A DNA stretch of 10,564 nt from the NCBI GenBank assembly GCA_002344005.1, contig DDTD01000055.1, positions 1-10,564 on the forward strand, read 5' to 3'. The position numbers and the translations under genes were made by a program. A model generated the notes under the pieces. That model was not told the DNA's origin. It made no database searches and saw nothing but the letters and a program-made list of their open reading frames with translations. The DNA comes from Ignavibacteria bacterium UBA2373 (lineage in GTDB: Bacteria > Bacteroidota > Ignavibacteria > Kapaibacteriales > UBA961). Below are positions 1 through 6,943 of the stretch, piece by piece. Numbering within the stretch: position 1 is the stretch's first letter; every line of letters begins with the position of its first letter.

Positions 1-129
1 TTTACTATCGGGTGAAAACGCCATGACGGGGTATCCGCCCATTTTTATCCACAGCGAATCAAGCCGAATTTCCTGTGAATACAGTGGAACACTTAATGCC
101 AATACTATGGCATACACGACATACTTCAT
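1..129 (-). CDS. Secreted protein, N-terminal part only (runs off the left edge)
   Basis: The minus strand opens at 129 with ATG, preceded by a strong Shine-Dalgarno GGAGG and a 5-base spacer (135-139). The 43 visible codons begin MKYVVYAIVLALSVPLYSQ, a typical signal peptide: one lysine, a hydrophobic core, then a small-residue cleavage region near Ser18-Gln19. The mature protein would therefore be exported across the inner membrane. The visible part continues with GGYPVMAFSPDSK. The phrase 'FSPDS' is typical of the first strand of WD40 or TolB-like beta-propeller repeats, so a secreted or periplasmic beta-propeller is possible, but one partial repeat cannot prove this. The rest of the gene lies outside the window. 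The start and signal peptide are well supported; the function is a guess. Confidence 0.8.
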   Translation of the reverse strand, partial: MKYVVYAIVLALSVPLYSQEIRLDSLWIKMGGYPVMAFSPDSK

Positions 130-243
130 AACAACCTCCAAGGGTTTTGTGAAAAAAAATTACTCAAGACATTCTATAACATTGAGTATAAGGCAATTTA
201 CGACCATTATTATTATGTCCATTACTACTTTAATACTACTTTT

Positions 244-292
244 TTCTGTTTTCTTCAACTTTTTTGCAAAAAAACTCAAGAAAAGAGAACAG
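244..292. repeat. A/T-rich interrupted inverted repeat; shares a 15-nt motif with 560-574
   Basis: CTGTT at 246-250 mirrors AACAG at 288-292, TTTTCTT at 249-255 mirrors AAGAAAA at 278-284, and the centre is the palindrome TTTTTTGCAAAAAA (260-273), with a short unpaired stretch between. The first 15 bases of this element (TTCTGTTTTCTTCAA, 244-258) recur exactly at 560-574, where an imperfect arm (AAGAACTTCAGAAAAAG) again follows. The function is unknown; it may be a weak terminator-like hairpin or part of a small repeat family. Confidence 0.45.
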
Positions 293-394
293 TCTTTGAT
301 TGTTTGTCTATAAATGACGGTACTTCATAATGTGGTCTTTTGTTCCATTTTTGACGAAAAAAAAGGGCGTAATTCAAACGTCTTTCATCAAGGT

Positions 395-483
395 ACCGCC
401 AAGCACCCCCTACAAAAACGTAAGAACACACCCCTATCGGGGCGTATTCGTACAAGTTCTTGTAGGATAGAAAATTTGGCGGT
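395..483 (-). other. Nested inverted repeat; candidate structured RNA or small mobile element
   Basis: Several complementary arms nest around one centre. The outer pair is ACCGCCAA (395-402) with TTGGCGGT (476-483). The middle pair is CCTACAA (409-415) with TTGTAGG (460-466), and inside it AAGAAC (422-427) with GTTCTT (456-461), whose last two bases overlap the middle arm. The inner hairpin is ACACCCC (428-434) with GGGGCGT (439-445). On the plus strand the inner stem has an A.C mismatch. Read as minus-strand RNA it becomes a G.U pair and the stem is unbroken, which favours a minus-strand transcript. The element lies upstream of the secreted-protein gene that starts at 129, so a 5'-UTR role is possible. 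No known riboswitch or RNA class is recognised. Confidence 0.45.
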
Positions 484-559
484 TTCTGATAAAGAACTGT
501 CTATACGACACGCTATATTTTATTTTCATTTGCAACATACAATTTTTTTTTGATATAGA

Positions 560-600
560 TTCTGTTTTCTTCAATTCTTAATCAAGAACTTCAGAAAAAG
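560..600. repeat. Second copy of the 15-nt motif with an imperfect hairpin arm
   Basis: Positions 560-574 repeat exactly the TTCTGTTTTCTTCAA motif of 244-258. Downstream, AAGAACTTCAGAAAAAG (584-600) is partly complementary to the preceding TTTTCTTCAATTCTT, giving an imperfect hairpin like that of the first copy. Together the two copies flank the nested inverted repeat at 395-483. Confidence 0.35.
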
Positions 601-632
601 AGTATAAACTCCCCATTATCATTTCTTGATAC

Positions 633-668
633 AAAAAATGCCTCGGGATTTTCCGAAGCGTTTTTTTT
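633..668 (-). terminator. Hairpin with A/U flanks, likely bidirectional terminator
   Basis: The stem is GCCTCGG (640-646) with CCGAAGC (653-659) around a 6-base loop. It is flanked by six A's on the left (633-638) and eight T's on the right (661-668), so it can act as an intrinsic terminator on either strand. On the minus strand the C.A mismatch within the stem becomes a U.G pair. It lies 16 bases beyond the stop codon of the minus-strand gene tail at 684, as expected for that gene's original terminator. Confidence 0.7.
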
Positions 669-683
669 ACTTTCCTTTTTTTC

Positions 684-773
684 TTAACCGCCTATATTAT
701 CGCCATCAATAGATAATGTCGGCGTATAGGCAGAATACACATTACCATAGCCCGCTCGCAAACGGAAAGAATT
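684..773 (-). pseudogene. C-terminal stump of a minus-strand protein, possibly an outer-membrane barrel
   Basis: On the minus strand, about 29 protein-like codons end at TAA (686-684). They include FRLRAGYGNVYSAYTP and finish in SIDGDNIGG. The alternation of polar and aromatic or small residues resembles a beta-strand of an outer-membrane or porin-like protein, but the piece is too short to assign. Upstream of about 773 the frame only yields residues antisense to the hydrolase fragment, so the 5' part is gone. The terminator at 633-668 follows at the expected distance, supporting this as a genuine old gene end. It could still be a chance open frame. Confidence 0.4.
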
Positions 774-779
774 GCAGAT

Positions 780-1034
780 TATTCTGCGAATACTGTAATG
801 CCGGAACAATCCATTCGCGCTATTTATTCCCCTGTTTTGTTTTTGCATGGCGACAGCGATATTCTTATTCCCCAATATTATGCACAGAGAAATTTTGATG
901 CTTGCGGGTCGGCAAAGAAATATATTCATATTATTAAGGAAGCTCATCATCAAGATTTGGGCGATCAAGGCGGGGCAATATACCGCGAAATAGTGCCGGC
1001 TTTTTTCCGTGAGAATATGCGAGATTCGGGGTAA
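780..1034 (+). pseudogene. C-terminal fragment of an alpha/beta hydrolase
   Basis: The frame ending at TAA 1034 contains SPVLFLHGDSDILIPQYYAQ followed about 22 residues later by KEAHHQDLG. This is the usual C-terminal layout of serine alpha/beta hydrolases: a buried strand and 'HGDxD..IP' carrying the catalytic Asp, then the catalytic His in 'AHH'. The nucleophile elbow (G-x-S-x-G), the oxyanion region and everything else of the N-terminal two thirds are missing. An ATG exists at 798, but there is no Shine-Dalgarno and the piece could not fold as an enzyme. The frame stays open upstream to about 720, but similarity fades near 780, so the left limit is approximate. A hairpin terminator follows the stop at 1041-1071. 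I read it as a gene remnant. Confidence 0.65.
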
Positions 1035-1040
1035 AAACAC

Positions 1041-1071
1041 AAAACGCCGAGTGTGTATCACTCAGCGTTTT
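1041..1071 (-). terminator. Terminator downstream of tRNA-Leu
   Basis: A 13-bp stem (1041-1053 with 1059-1071) closes a 5-base loop. On the plus strand one position is a C.A mismatch; on the minus strand it becomes U.G and the stem is continuous. The minus-strand stem ends in UUUU and is followed by GUGUUUUU. It begins 6 bases past the 3' end of the minus-strand tRNA-Leu, so it is likely that transcript's intrinsic terminator. It could also end transcription from the hydrolase remnant. Confidence 0.8.
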
Positions 1072-1077
1072 ATTGTG

Positions 1078-1162
1078 TACAGAAGGCGGGAGTCGAACCC
1101 GCACGGGTGTTAAGCCCACTGGATTTTGAGTCCAGCGCGTCTGCCGGTTCCGCCACTTCTGC
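1078..1162 (-). tRNA. tRNA-Leu (anticodon CAA)
   Basis: An 85-base class II tRNA is readable on the minus strand. The acceptor stem is GCAGAAG with CTTCTGT (one G.U pair), with discriminator A at 1078. The anticodon stem-loop is CTGGA-CTCAAAA-TCCAG, giving anticodon CAA, which reads UUG leucine codons. The long variable arm has a GGG/CCC stem, and the T arm is GCGGG-TTCGACT-CCCGC. The long variable arm and A discriminator are leucine hallmarks. CCA is not fully encoded (the next bases are CA). It lies 58 bp downstream of rel on the same strand and is followed by a terminator. Confidence 0.96.
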
Positions 1163-1220
1163 ATCGGCAACGGCTGCGAAAATACGGTTTTCATCGTAAT
1201 CTGCAAAACCTAAAGAGCAA

Positions 1221-3548
1221 TTAGCCCTCATAACGCTCCACTGTCCTCACACCTTTGACCTTGCGTATTCGGTCGAACAATCGTTGTAAATGTTCGGTAT
1301 TCTTGACTAATACGGTAAGAACCCCCTCGAAAAGTGCCTCGAAAGCATGAATGTTCACGCCACGAATATTTGTATTGTTAAAACCGATGATTGCAGTAGT
1401 AATATCGCTCAACATACCGCTTCTGTCATCGCCGGTAACGCGGATAGCAGCCACAAAGTCTTCGGATTGTAATTCCGCCCAATCCAATACTAAGAGCCGA
1501 GAAGGATTCTTTTCGGAGATTTCTTCTACGGTTCGGCAATTTCTGCGATGTACTTTAATTGCATTGCCCGTCGAGACGACTCCCCAAATTTCATCGCCGG
1601 GCACGGGGTTGCAACATCGTGCAAAAGAATATGCAATGCCGCTTAATCCTTTGGAGTCTCCGCCAAGCACCACCCCGCTTGCATTGCCTCGAGCCGTTTT
1701 GAGAATAATATCGAAAGTTTCTTCCGTGATGGGAGCCGATTGATTATCTCCTTGATGAATGGGTGAGCCGGGTTTTAAGCGAACTTTTATTTTCTCGGCA
1801 ACGGTATCAATACTTGCATCGCCGGAACCGAGCGAATAGTAAAACTCACCTTTATTGGCAAATTTGAGGGATTTCACTATGCGTTCCAAATCATCTTCAT
1901 TTATTGTTATGCCGAATTTTTTGGATTTTTTCTCCCATAATTCTTTGCCTTCTAATGTTCTGCGGCGTTTTTCTTCATTGAGATATTTACGTATGGCAGA
2001 TTTTGCTTTATGGGTAACGGCAAATTTGTCCCAGTTTTTACTTGGCGTTTGATTTTTTGATGTAATTATTTCAACAGTTTCCCCATTGCGTAATTTATAA
2101 TCTAAGGGTACAATTCTTCCATCCACTTTTGCTCCGATGCATTTACTGCCAACCGCAGAGTGTATATCAAAAGCATAATCAACGGGGGTGGCACCGACAG
2201 GTAAACTTCTCAATTCCCCTTTTGGTGTAAAAACTTGAATTTCATCCTGATACAAATTGAGTTTGAAACTTTCTTGCAATTGCCCCACAGCTTCATCGCT
2301 CGGAGTATTTAATATATCACGAATCCAATCAGCCCATTCGGTTAATTCTTTATCTTTAAAAAACAAGGAATTTGTGCCTATGGTTTCGGCTTTATATTGG
2401 AAATGAGCAGCCACGCCTTTTTCTGCAACTTCATGCATTTTTTTAGTGCGAATTTGCACTTCCACTCTTTTGCCGTCTTGCCCTATTACTGTGGTGTGCA
2501 ATGACTGATAGCCATTTCTTTTGGGCACGGAAATATAATCCTTAAAGCGTTCGGGCACAGGAGTATATAATTCGGAAACAATACCATAAACAAAAAAACA
2601 TTCATTTTTGTCATTGGTGTCCAATATTATACGAATGGCAAACAAATCATAGAGTTCTTCAAATTTCTTTCCTTGTTTTTCCATTTTATTAAAAATAGAA
2701 AATATGTGCTTGGGTCTGCCGCTTATTTCATATTTAATATCATTTGCTTTAAGTTTTTCTTTAATGGGGTCGGTAAATCGTGTAATATATTCGCTTCGTT
2801 GTTTAATGGTACTGTTCAATTCCAATTTTATTTCATCATATTTCGCCCGATTCATATATTTCAAGGACAAATCTTCTAATTCCCATTTGATGGAACCAAG
2901 ACCAAAACGATGAGCAAGCGGCGCGTAAAATTCTAAAGTTTCATACGCTATACGTTTTTGTTTTTCTTCGGGTAAATGCTGCAATGTACGTAAATTATGC
3001 AAACGGTCGGCTAATTTAATCAGAATAACGCGAAAATCATTCGCCATAGAAATTATTAATTTGCTATGGGTATGGGCTTGGGAAAATTCACGCCCTTTGG
3101 TAATATCGGTTATCTTGGTTACGCCATCCACAATATCGGCTATGGATGCACCAAATTCATTATGTATATCTTTGACGGAATAATCTTCATGATCCTCGAT
3201 AATATCATGGAGCAAAGCAGCAGCAACGGATATATCATCTAAGGGTAATTCTTTGACAACAATGCGAGCAACTTCAAGCAAATGGACATAATAGGGTTCA
3301 CCGGAAGCGCGCCTGTCATTTTTATGAATTTCATGACAGAACCAAAACGCTTTAGAAATTAACGGTTCATTGACATGCATCAAGTGTTGCCGCGCTTCTT
3401 TGAGCAATAATTCAAGATCAATAGCCGGATCGGTGCCAACGACATGATTTTCGGGTATTTGTTTTGTGAATACACCAACAGTTTTATCCACAAATGTTTT
3501 TACCCTTGTCAGCAATTTCGATTCATTATGTTCTTGTTGTGATGCCAT
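1221..3548 (-). CDS. rel: Bifunctional (p)ppGpp synthetase/hydrolase, RelA/SpoT family
   Basis: This cytosolic stringent-response enzyme makes (p)ppGpp from ATP and GTP/GDP on amino-acid starvation and also degrades it. At 775 residues it is normal for a long Rel. The hydrolase HD domain is intact: GEPYYVH near 83-89, HDIIED at 114-119, DRLHNLRT at 181-188. The synthetase domain (about 240-390) has GRPKHIFSI, YDLFAIRI with the catalytic Asp, and VEVQIRT with the catalytic Glu. It carries RFKD (334-337), the motif of bifunctional enzymes, not the EFDD of hydrolase-dead RelA. A TGS domain follows (about 436-497), then a cysteine-containing region (CC at 645-646, C671) and an ACT/RRM domain (about 698-770), which sense the ribosome. 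Both activities are therefore predicted. Start ATG 3548 has only a weak AAGAG upstream. murQ lies 57 bp upstream on the same strand and tRNA-Leu downstream. Confidence 0.97.
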   Translation of the reverse strand: MASQQEHNESKLLTRVKTFVDKTVGVFTKQIPENHVVGTDPAIDLELLLKEARQHLMHVNEPLISKAFWFCHEIHKNDRRASGEPYYVHLLEVARIVVKELPLDDISVAAALLHDIIEDHEDYSVKDIHNEFGASIADIVDGVTKITDITKGREFSQAHTHSKLIISMANDFRVILIKLADRLHNLRTLQHLPEEKQKRIAYETLEFYAPLAHRFGLGSIKWELEDLSLKYMNRAKYDEIKLELNSTIKQRSEYITRFTDPIKEKLKANDIKYEISGRPKHIFSIFNKMEKQGKKFEELYDLFAIRIILDTNDKNECFFVYGIVSELYTPVPERFKDYISVPKRNGYQSLHTTVIGQDGKRVEVQIRTKKMHEVAEKGVAAHFQYKAETIGTNSLFFKDKELTEWADWIRDILNTPSDEAVGQLQESFKLNLYQDEIQVFTPKGELRSLPVGATPVDYAFDIHSAVGSKCIGAKVDGRIVPLDYKLRNGETVEIITSKNQTPSKNWDKFAVTHKAKSAIRKYLNEEKRRRTLEGKELWEKKSKKFGITINEDDLERIVKSLKFANKGEFYYSLGSGDASIDTVAEKIKVRLKPGSPIHQGDNQSAPITEETFDIILKTARGNASGVVLGGDSKGLSGIAYSFARCCNPVPGDEIWGVVSTGNAIKVHRRNCRTVEEISEKNPSRLLVLDWAELQSEDFVAAIRVTGDDRSGMLSDITTAIIGFNNTNIRGVNIHAFEALFEGVLTVLVKNTEHLQRLFDRIRKVKGVRTVERYEG

Positions 3549-3605
3549 AATACTCTTATTTTTCTTTTTGATTCACCACAAATTACGAAACAAACGACGA
3601 TTGTG

Positions 3606-4538
3606 CTATGATAGCGCACTTTGGGCGATTGCCTTCCGCACAAATCCTTGATTTTCCGCAAGCCGCTCTTGTGCCTCCTGTTTGCTTACTCCCGCAATGA
3701 TCATGACAAGTGCCGTTTTCACATGATTGTCCGCTTGTGCCAGATACTCCCCCGCTGTTTTGTAATCCACGCCGGTACAATCCATCAAGATTCCTTTGGC
3801 GCGTTCTTGCAATTTTTGATTGGTCATTTGCACATCCACCATCACATTGCCAAATGTTTTGCCTAAACGTATCATTGATGCGGTAGTGAGCATATTGAGT
3901 ACCATTTTTTGCGCCGTCCCCGATTTCATCCTTGTCGAACCGGTCACTACTTCGGGACCTACCTCCGGACATATCAACACATCGGCTTCAATACCCAAAG
4001 CAAGGATATTATTGCGTGAGTTCGTCGTGACAAGTATTGTAAACGCTCCTCGCTTTTTTGCCTCTTGCAATGCACCGCGCACATACGGTGTGCGCCCTGA
4101 TGCTGCTATGCCACACACAATATCCAAACCCGATACATGATGCTCTGCAATGATATGTTTGCCATTTTCCACATTATCTTCAGCACCTTCTTGGGCTTTG
4201 AATATTGCCGGAGTACCCCCTGCGATAATCCCTTGAACCATATCGGGATGAGTACCGAATGTAGGCGGACACTCCGAAGCATCCACTATGCCCAAACGAC
4301 CGCTGGTTCCTGCGCCTACATAAAAAAGTCTGCCACCGGATTTGAAGCGTTCTACCATGGCATCAACGGCTTGGGCTATAAACGGCAATTCATGACGCAC
4401 CGCTTGAGCAACCAAAGCATCCTCATCATTGATACATTCGAGTATAGTTATCGTGTCGGCACTGTCAATATTGCTCGATTTACTGTTCTTTTGCTCTGTT
4501 GGCAATGATTTTATCTCTTGAAACAATGGTGTCATCAT
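3606..4538 (-). CDS. murQ: N-acetylmuramic acid 6-phosphate etherase
   Basis: MurQ cleaves the lactyl ether of MurNAc-6-phosphate to give GlcNAc-6-phosphate and D-lactate, a cytosolic step of peptidoglycan recycling. The 310 residues match the family (about 300). A SIS sugar-phosphate isomerase fold is evident: LFYVGAGTSGRLGIVDASEC (71-90) binds the phosphate and carries the catalytic Glu (E89). EGAEDN (117-122) carries the second acidic residue (E120), CGIAASGRTPYV (142-153) forms another phosphate loop, and GSTRMKSGTAQKMVLN (200-215) is the conserved core helix. The C-terminal helices after about 255 match the usual small UBA-like tail. Two adjacent ATGs are possible starts; ATG 4538 has AAGGG 9 bases upstream. 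No MurNAc PTS permease or AnmK kinase is in view, so the source of its substrate is unknown. It may be co-transcribed with rel. Confidence 0.96.
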   Translation of the reverse strand: MMTPLFQEIKSLPTEQKNSKSSNIDSADTITILECINDEDALVAQAVRHELPFIAQAVDAMVERFKSGGRLFYVGAGTSGRLGIVDASECPPTFGTHPDMVQGIIAGGTPAIFKAQEGAEDNVENGKHIIAEHHVSGLDIVCGIAASGRTPYVRGALQEAKKRGAFTILVTTNSRNNILALGIEADVLICPEVGPEVVTGSTRMKSGTAQKMVLNMLTTASMIRLGKTFGNVMVDVQMTNQKLQERAKGILMDCTGVDYKTAGEYLAQADNHVKTALVMIIAGVSKQEAQERLAENQGFVRKAIAQSALS

Positions 4539-4613
4539 TGGTCAATATCCCTTTCTCAGCCCTAATGTTCGTAATTTTGCACACTATTTTACTCATTTTC
4601 AGCGTAATACGCA
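4539..4613. promoter_or_regulatory. Divergent intergenic region between murQ and the plus-strand cluster
   Basis: These 75 bases separate two genes reading outward, so they should hold promoters for both. On the plus strand TAATTTTG (4572-4579) fits the Bacteroidota -7 consensus TAnnTTTG. However, the expected -33 TTTG is not clear; TTTC at 4552-4555 is the nearest candidate and its spacing is short. On the minus strand I see only the murQ ribosome binding site AAGGG. The promoter assignment is tentative. Confidence 0.35.
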
Positions 4614-4829
4614 ATGTCTTCCACTTCTTTAGATAAAAAAATAGCAAAAGCAACATTGATATTAGCAAGCTGCAATATCTTTGCCGCAATTGTCTTTATC
4701 GTCAGTTATACTTATACCGGTGAGTGGTTATTTATACTTGCAGGTTCTCTTATGGCTTTAGCCGGCATCGGTGTTTTACTCTTATATCGCCGCATCAAAT
4801 CCAAATTAGGCAATCTTTCCGAAGAATAA
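4614..4829 (+). CDS. Small two-helix membrane protein, function unknown
   Basis: A 71-residue protein with a charged N-terminus (SLDKKIAKA), two hydrophobic helices (about 12-31 and 37-57) separated by a short YTYTGEW loop, then a basic RRIKSKLGNLSEE tail. The positive residues at both ends suggest both termini lie in the cytoplasm. I do not recognise the family. It begins the plus-strand cluster, and its stop is only 4 bases before the ATG of the UDP-sugar SDR gene, which argues for co-transcription and possibly translational coupling. There is no clear Shine-Dalgarno upstream of the ATG. The ORF has no competing gene and its composition is protein-like, so I consider it real. Confidence 0.75.
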   Translation: MSSTSLDKKIAKATLILASCNIFAAIVFIVSYTYTGEWLFILAGSLMALAGIGVLLLYRRIKSKLGNLSEE

Positions 4830-4833
4830 TATC

Positions 4834-5778
4834 ATGAACAACAAAAGAATACTCATTACGGGAGGCGCGGGCTTTCTCGGGTCACATTTATGCGATAAAT
4901 TCATCGGACATGGCTATACAGTTGTGTGTATGGATAATCTCATTACAGGTTCGATGGATAATATTGCCCATTTACTTGGCAATCCACAGTTTACCTTTAT
5001 CCACCATGATGTGACAAATTATATGTATGTGGAAGGCAATGTGGATTATATTCTCCATTTTGCTTCTCCTGCATCGCCCATAGATTATCTGAAATTTCCC
5101 ATTCAAACACTCAAAGTGGGTTCTTTGGGAACGCATAAAGCTCTCGGATTGGCAAAAGTAAAAAATGCACGTTTTCTCTTGGCAAGCACAAGTGAAGTCT
5201 ATGGCGATCCGCTTATCCATCCTCAGCAAGAATCCTATTGGGGCAATGTCAATCCCGTCGGCTCGCGCGGTGTGTATGATGAAGCAAAACGATTTGCAGA
5301 AGCAATGACAATGGCATATCAACGCTATCATGGCGTGGAAACACGCATCATCCGCATTTTTAATACCTATGGTCCCAAAATGCGTATCGAAGACGGAAGA
5401 GCCATACCCGCGTTTATGTCACAAGCTCTGCACAATCAGCCCGTAACAGTTTTTGGTGATGGAAGCCAAACACGCTCCGTATGTTATGTGGATGATTTGG
5501 TCGAAGGCATTTATCGCTTATTATTATCCGATGAAAATATGCCTGTCAATATTGGCAATCCCGATGAAATCTCTATGCTTGATTTAGCAAAAGAAATTAT
5601 TGATATTACAGGCTCAAAAAGTGATATAATTTTCAAAGAATTGCCCGAAGATGACCCAAAAATCAGACAACCAGATATTACCATAGCACGCACTCGTTTG
5701 CAATGGGAACCTCGCATTCAAAGACGTGAAGGACTTATCAAAACTATGGAATATTTCAAAAAACGCTTAGGTCTTTAA
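4834..5778 (+). CDS. UDP-glucuronate decarboxylase-type SDR epimerase (UDP-xylose synthase)
   Basis: This cytosolic extended-SDR enzyme most likely oxidises and decarboxylates UDP-glucuronate to UDP-xylose, a nucleotide sugar for surface polysaccharides. The 314 residues match short bacterial UXS. The N-terminal Rossmann fold has GGAGFLG (10-16) for NAD, followed by MDNLITG. The block FASPASPIDYLKFPIQTLK (76-94) and STSEVYGDPLIHPQ (118-131) are characteristic of UXS rather than of GalE or dTDP-glucose dehydratase. The catalytic pair is Tyr148 and Lys152 in YDEAKR. IFNTYGPKM and GDGSQTRSVCYVDD form the sugar-nucleotide site. A dehydratase or epimerase variant cannot be fully excluded. It sits 4 bases after the small membrane protein and 45 before prfB. 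No glycosyltransferases are in view. Confidence 0.9.
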   Translation: MNNKRILITGGAGFLGSHLCDKFIGHGYTVVCMDNLITGSMDNIAHLLGNPQFTFIHHDVTNYMYVEGNVDYILHFASPASPIDYLKFPIQTLKVGSLGTHKALGLAKVKNARFLLASTSEVYGDPLIHPQQESYWGNVNPVGSRGVYDEAKRFAEAMTMAYQRYHGVETRIIRIFNTYGPKMRIEDGRAIPAFMSQALHNQPVTVFGDGSQTRSVCYVDDLVEGIYRLLLSDENMPVNIGNPDEISMLDLAKEIIDITGSKSDIIFKELPEDDPKIRQPDITIARTRLQWEPRIQRREGLIKTMEYFKKRLGL

Positions 5779-5823
5779 TTAAAAAATAATCTCTCTACAT
5801 ATTTTCAAAAAAGGATATAAAAA

Positions 5824-6934
5824 ATGTTTGAACCGCAAAAAGAAAAAGTAAAAAAATTGCTTGACAGAACCGACCAATTACGGAGGTTTCTTTGACGTTG
5901 ATGTCAAAATTCAAGAAATAGGAGAAAGAGAAAATCGCAGCGAAGCACCGGACTTTTGGGATGATAATACCTTAGCCCAAAAAATTATGCAGGAATTAGC
6001 AGAAATCAAAGAATGGGTGCAATTATATACTGACACAAAAAATGCTGTGGACGATGCGGATGCGCTTATTCAATTAGCAGAGGAAATGAATGATGCCTCA
6101 ATGGAACCCGAAATTGACCTCGAAGTGAAAAAAGCAGCCGATGCTGTTGAAACTTTAGAATTACGCAAAATTCTTTCTGCTCGCGCCGATGAAAAAAATG
6201 CCATTCTTACCATTAATGCAGGCGCAGGAGGTACGGAAGCACAAGATTGGGCGGAAATGCTCTTACGTATGTACACTCGATGGGCTGAACGCAAAGGTTT
6301 TGCCGTATTTCTTGCCGATGAACAAGAAGGCGACACCGCAGGCATTAAATCTGCATCCATAGAAATTCGCGGAAAATATGCTTATGGTTTTCTTAAAGCA
6401 GAAAATGGCGTACATCGTTTGGTACGCATCTCCCCTTTCGATTCCAATGCTCGCCGCCACACATCTTTTGCTTCGGTCTATGTGTATCCCGAAGTGGATG
6501 ATGAAATTGAAATAACCATCAATCCTGCTGATGTGGAAATGGACACGTTCCGTTCGGGCGGTAAAGGTGGACAAAATGTCAATAAAGTAGAAACTGCTGT
6601 GCGTTTGCGCCATATTCCCAGCGGCATTGTCGTGAGTTGCCAACAAGAACGCTCACAACATCAAAACCGCGAACGTGCCATGACCATGCTCAAATCGCAA
6701 TTATATGCAAAAAGACTCGAAGAAGAAGAAGCCGAAAAAGCTGTTATTGAAGGAGCAAAGAAAAAAATCGAATGGGGCAGCCAAATTCGTTCTTATGTCT
6801 TTCAACCATACACTATGGTCAATGATCACAGAACAGAAATTAAAAAAACAGATGTCCATGCTGTCATGGATGGCGAATTAGATGACTTTATTCGCGGTTT
6901 TCTCCTAATATCCGAAGAAGAAACTCAAGAATAA
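5824..6934 (+). CDS. prfB: Peptide chain release factor 2, expressed by programmed +1 frameshift
   Basis: RF2 recognises UGA and UAA stop codons and triggers peptide release on the ribosome. The true start is ATG 5824, with AAAGGA about 8 bases upstream. Codons 1-23 (MFEPQKEKVKKLLDRTDQLR...) end in an in-frame TGA at 5893-5895. A +1 shift at CTT-TGA-C resumes at GAC 5894 and runs to 6934, giving 369 residues. The SPF stop-codon anticodon motif falls at 203-205 and GGQ, the hydrolysis motif, at 248-250, almost exactly as in E. coli RF2 (205-207, 250-252). An ORF caller that ignores the shift will begin at TTG 5861 or similar and lose the real N-terminus. murB follows after 9 bases. Confidence 0.97.
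5881..5896 (+). promoter_or_regulatory. prfB programmed frameshift site
   Basis: The site reads GGAGG-TTT-CTT-TGA-C: an internal Shine-Dalgarno-like GGAGG (5882-5886), three bases, the slippery CTT (5890-5892), then the zero-frame UGA (5893-5895) followed by C. This matches the canonical E. coli arrangement (AGGGGG, three bases, CUU UGA C). When RF2 is scarce, slow termination at UGA lets the ribosome slip +1, which autoregulates RF2 level. All elements appear intact. Confidence 0.96.
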
Positions 6935-6943
6935 ATTTCCCCC

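Larger units (their letters stand above)
140..632. other. Non-coding spacer of about 490 bp
   Basis: I find no believable gene on either strand here. Short open frames exist, but they lack ribosome binding sites and encode low-complexity or palindrome-derived peptides. The spacer should contain the minus-strand promoter for the secreted protein starting at 129, but I could not pick out convincing -10/-35 boxes. Its recognisable contents are an A/T-rich inverted repeat at 246-292, a nested inverted repeat at 395-483, and a second copy at 560-574 of a 15-base motif first seen at 244-258. Confidence 0.6.

Noticed and set aside
314..553. Plus-strand 79-codon ORF in the left spacer
   Set aside because: It lies across the nested inverted repeat, has no ribosome binding site and has no recognisable protein features.
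684..1061. Whole 125-codon minus-strand ORF as a gene
   Set aside because: Only the last ~29 codons look protein-like; the rest is antisense to the better-supported hydrolase fragment.
934..1206. Minus-strand 90-codon ORF
   Set aside because: It runs straight across the tRNA-Leu gene and its terminator.
4480..4689. Minus-strand 69-codon ORF over the murQ start
   Set aside because: It overlaps the start of murQ, the divergent promoter region and the small membrane protein gene, so it is a shadow frame.
5861..6934. prfB read as a single-frame gene from TTG 5861
   Set aside because: The ATG at 5824 has a good ribosome binding site and reads RF2-like sequence into a canonical CTT-TGA-C shift. 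The TTG-initiated leader is the shadow of that segment in the other frame.
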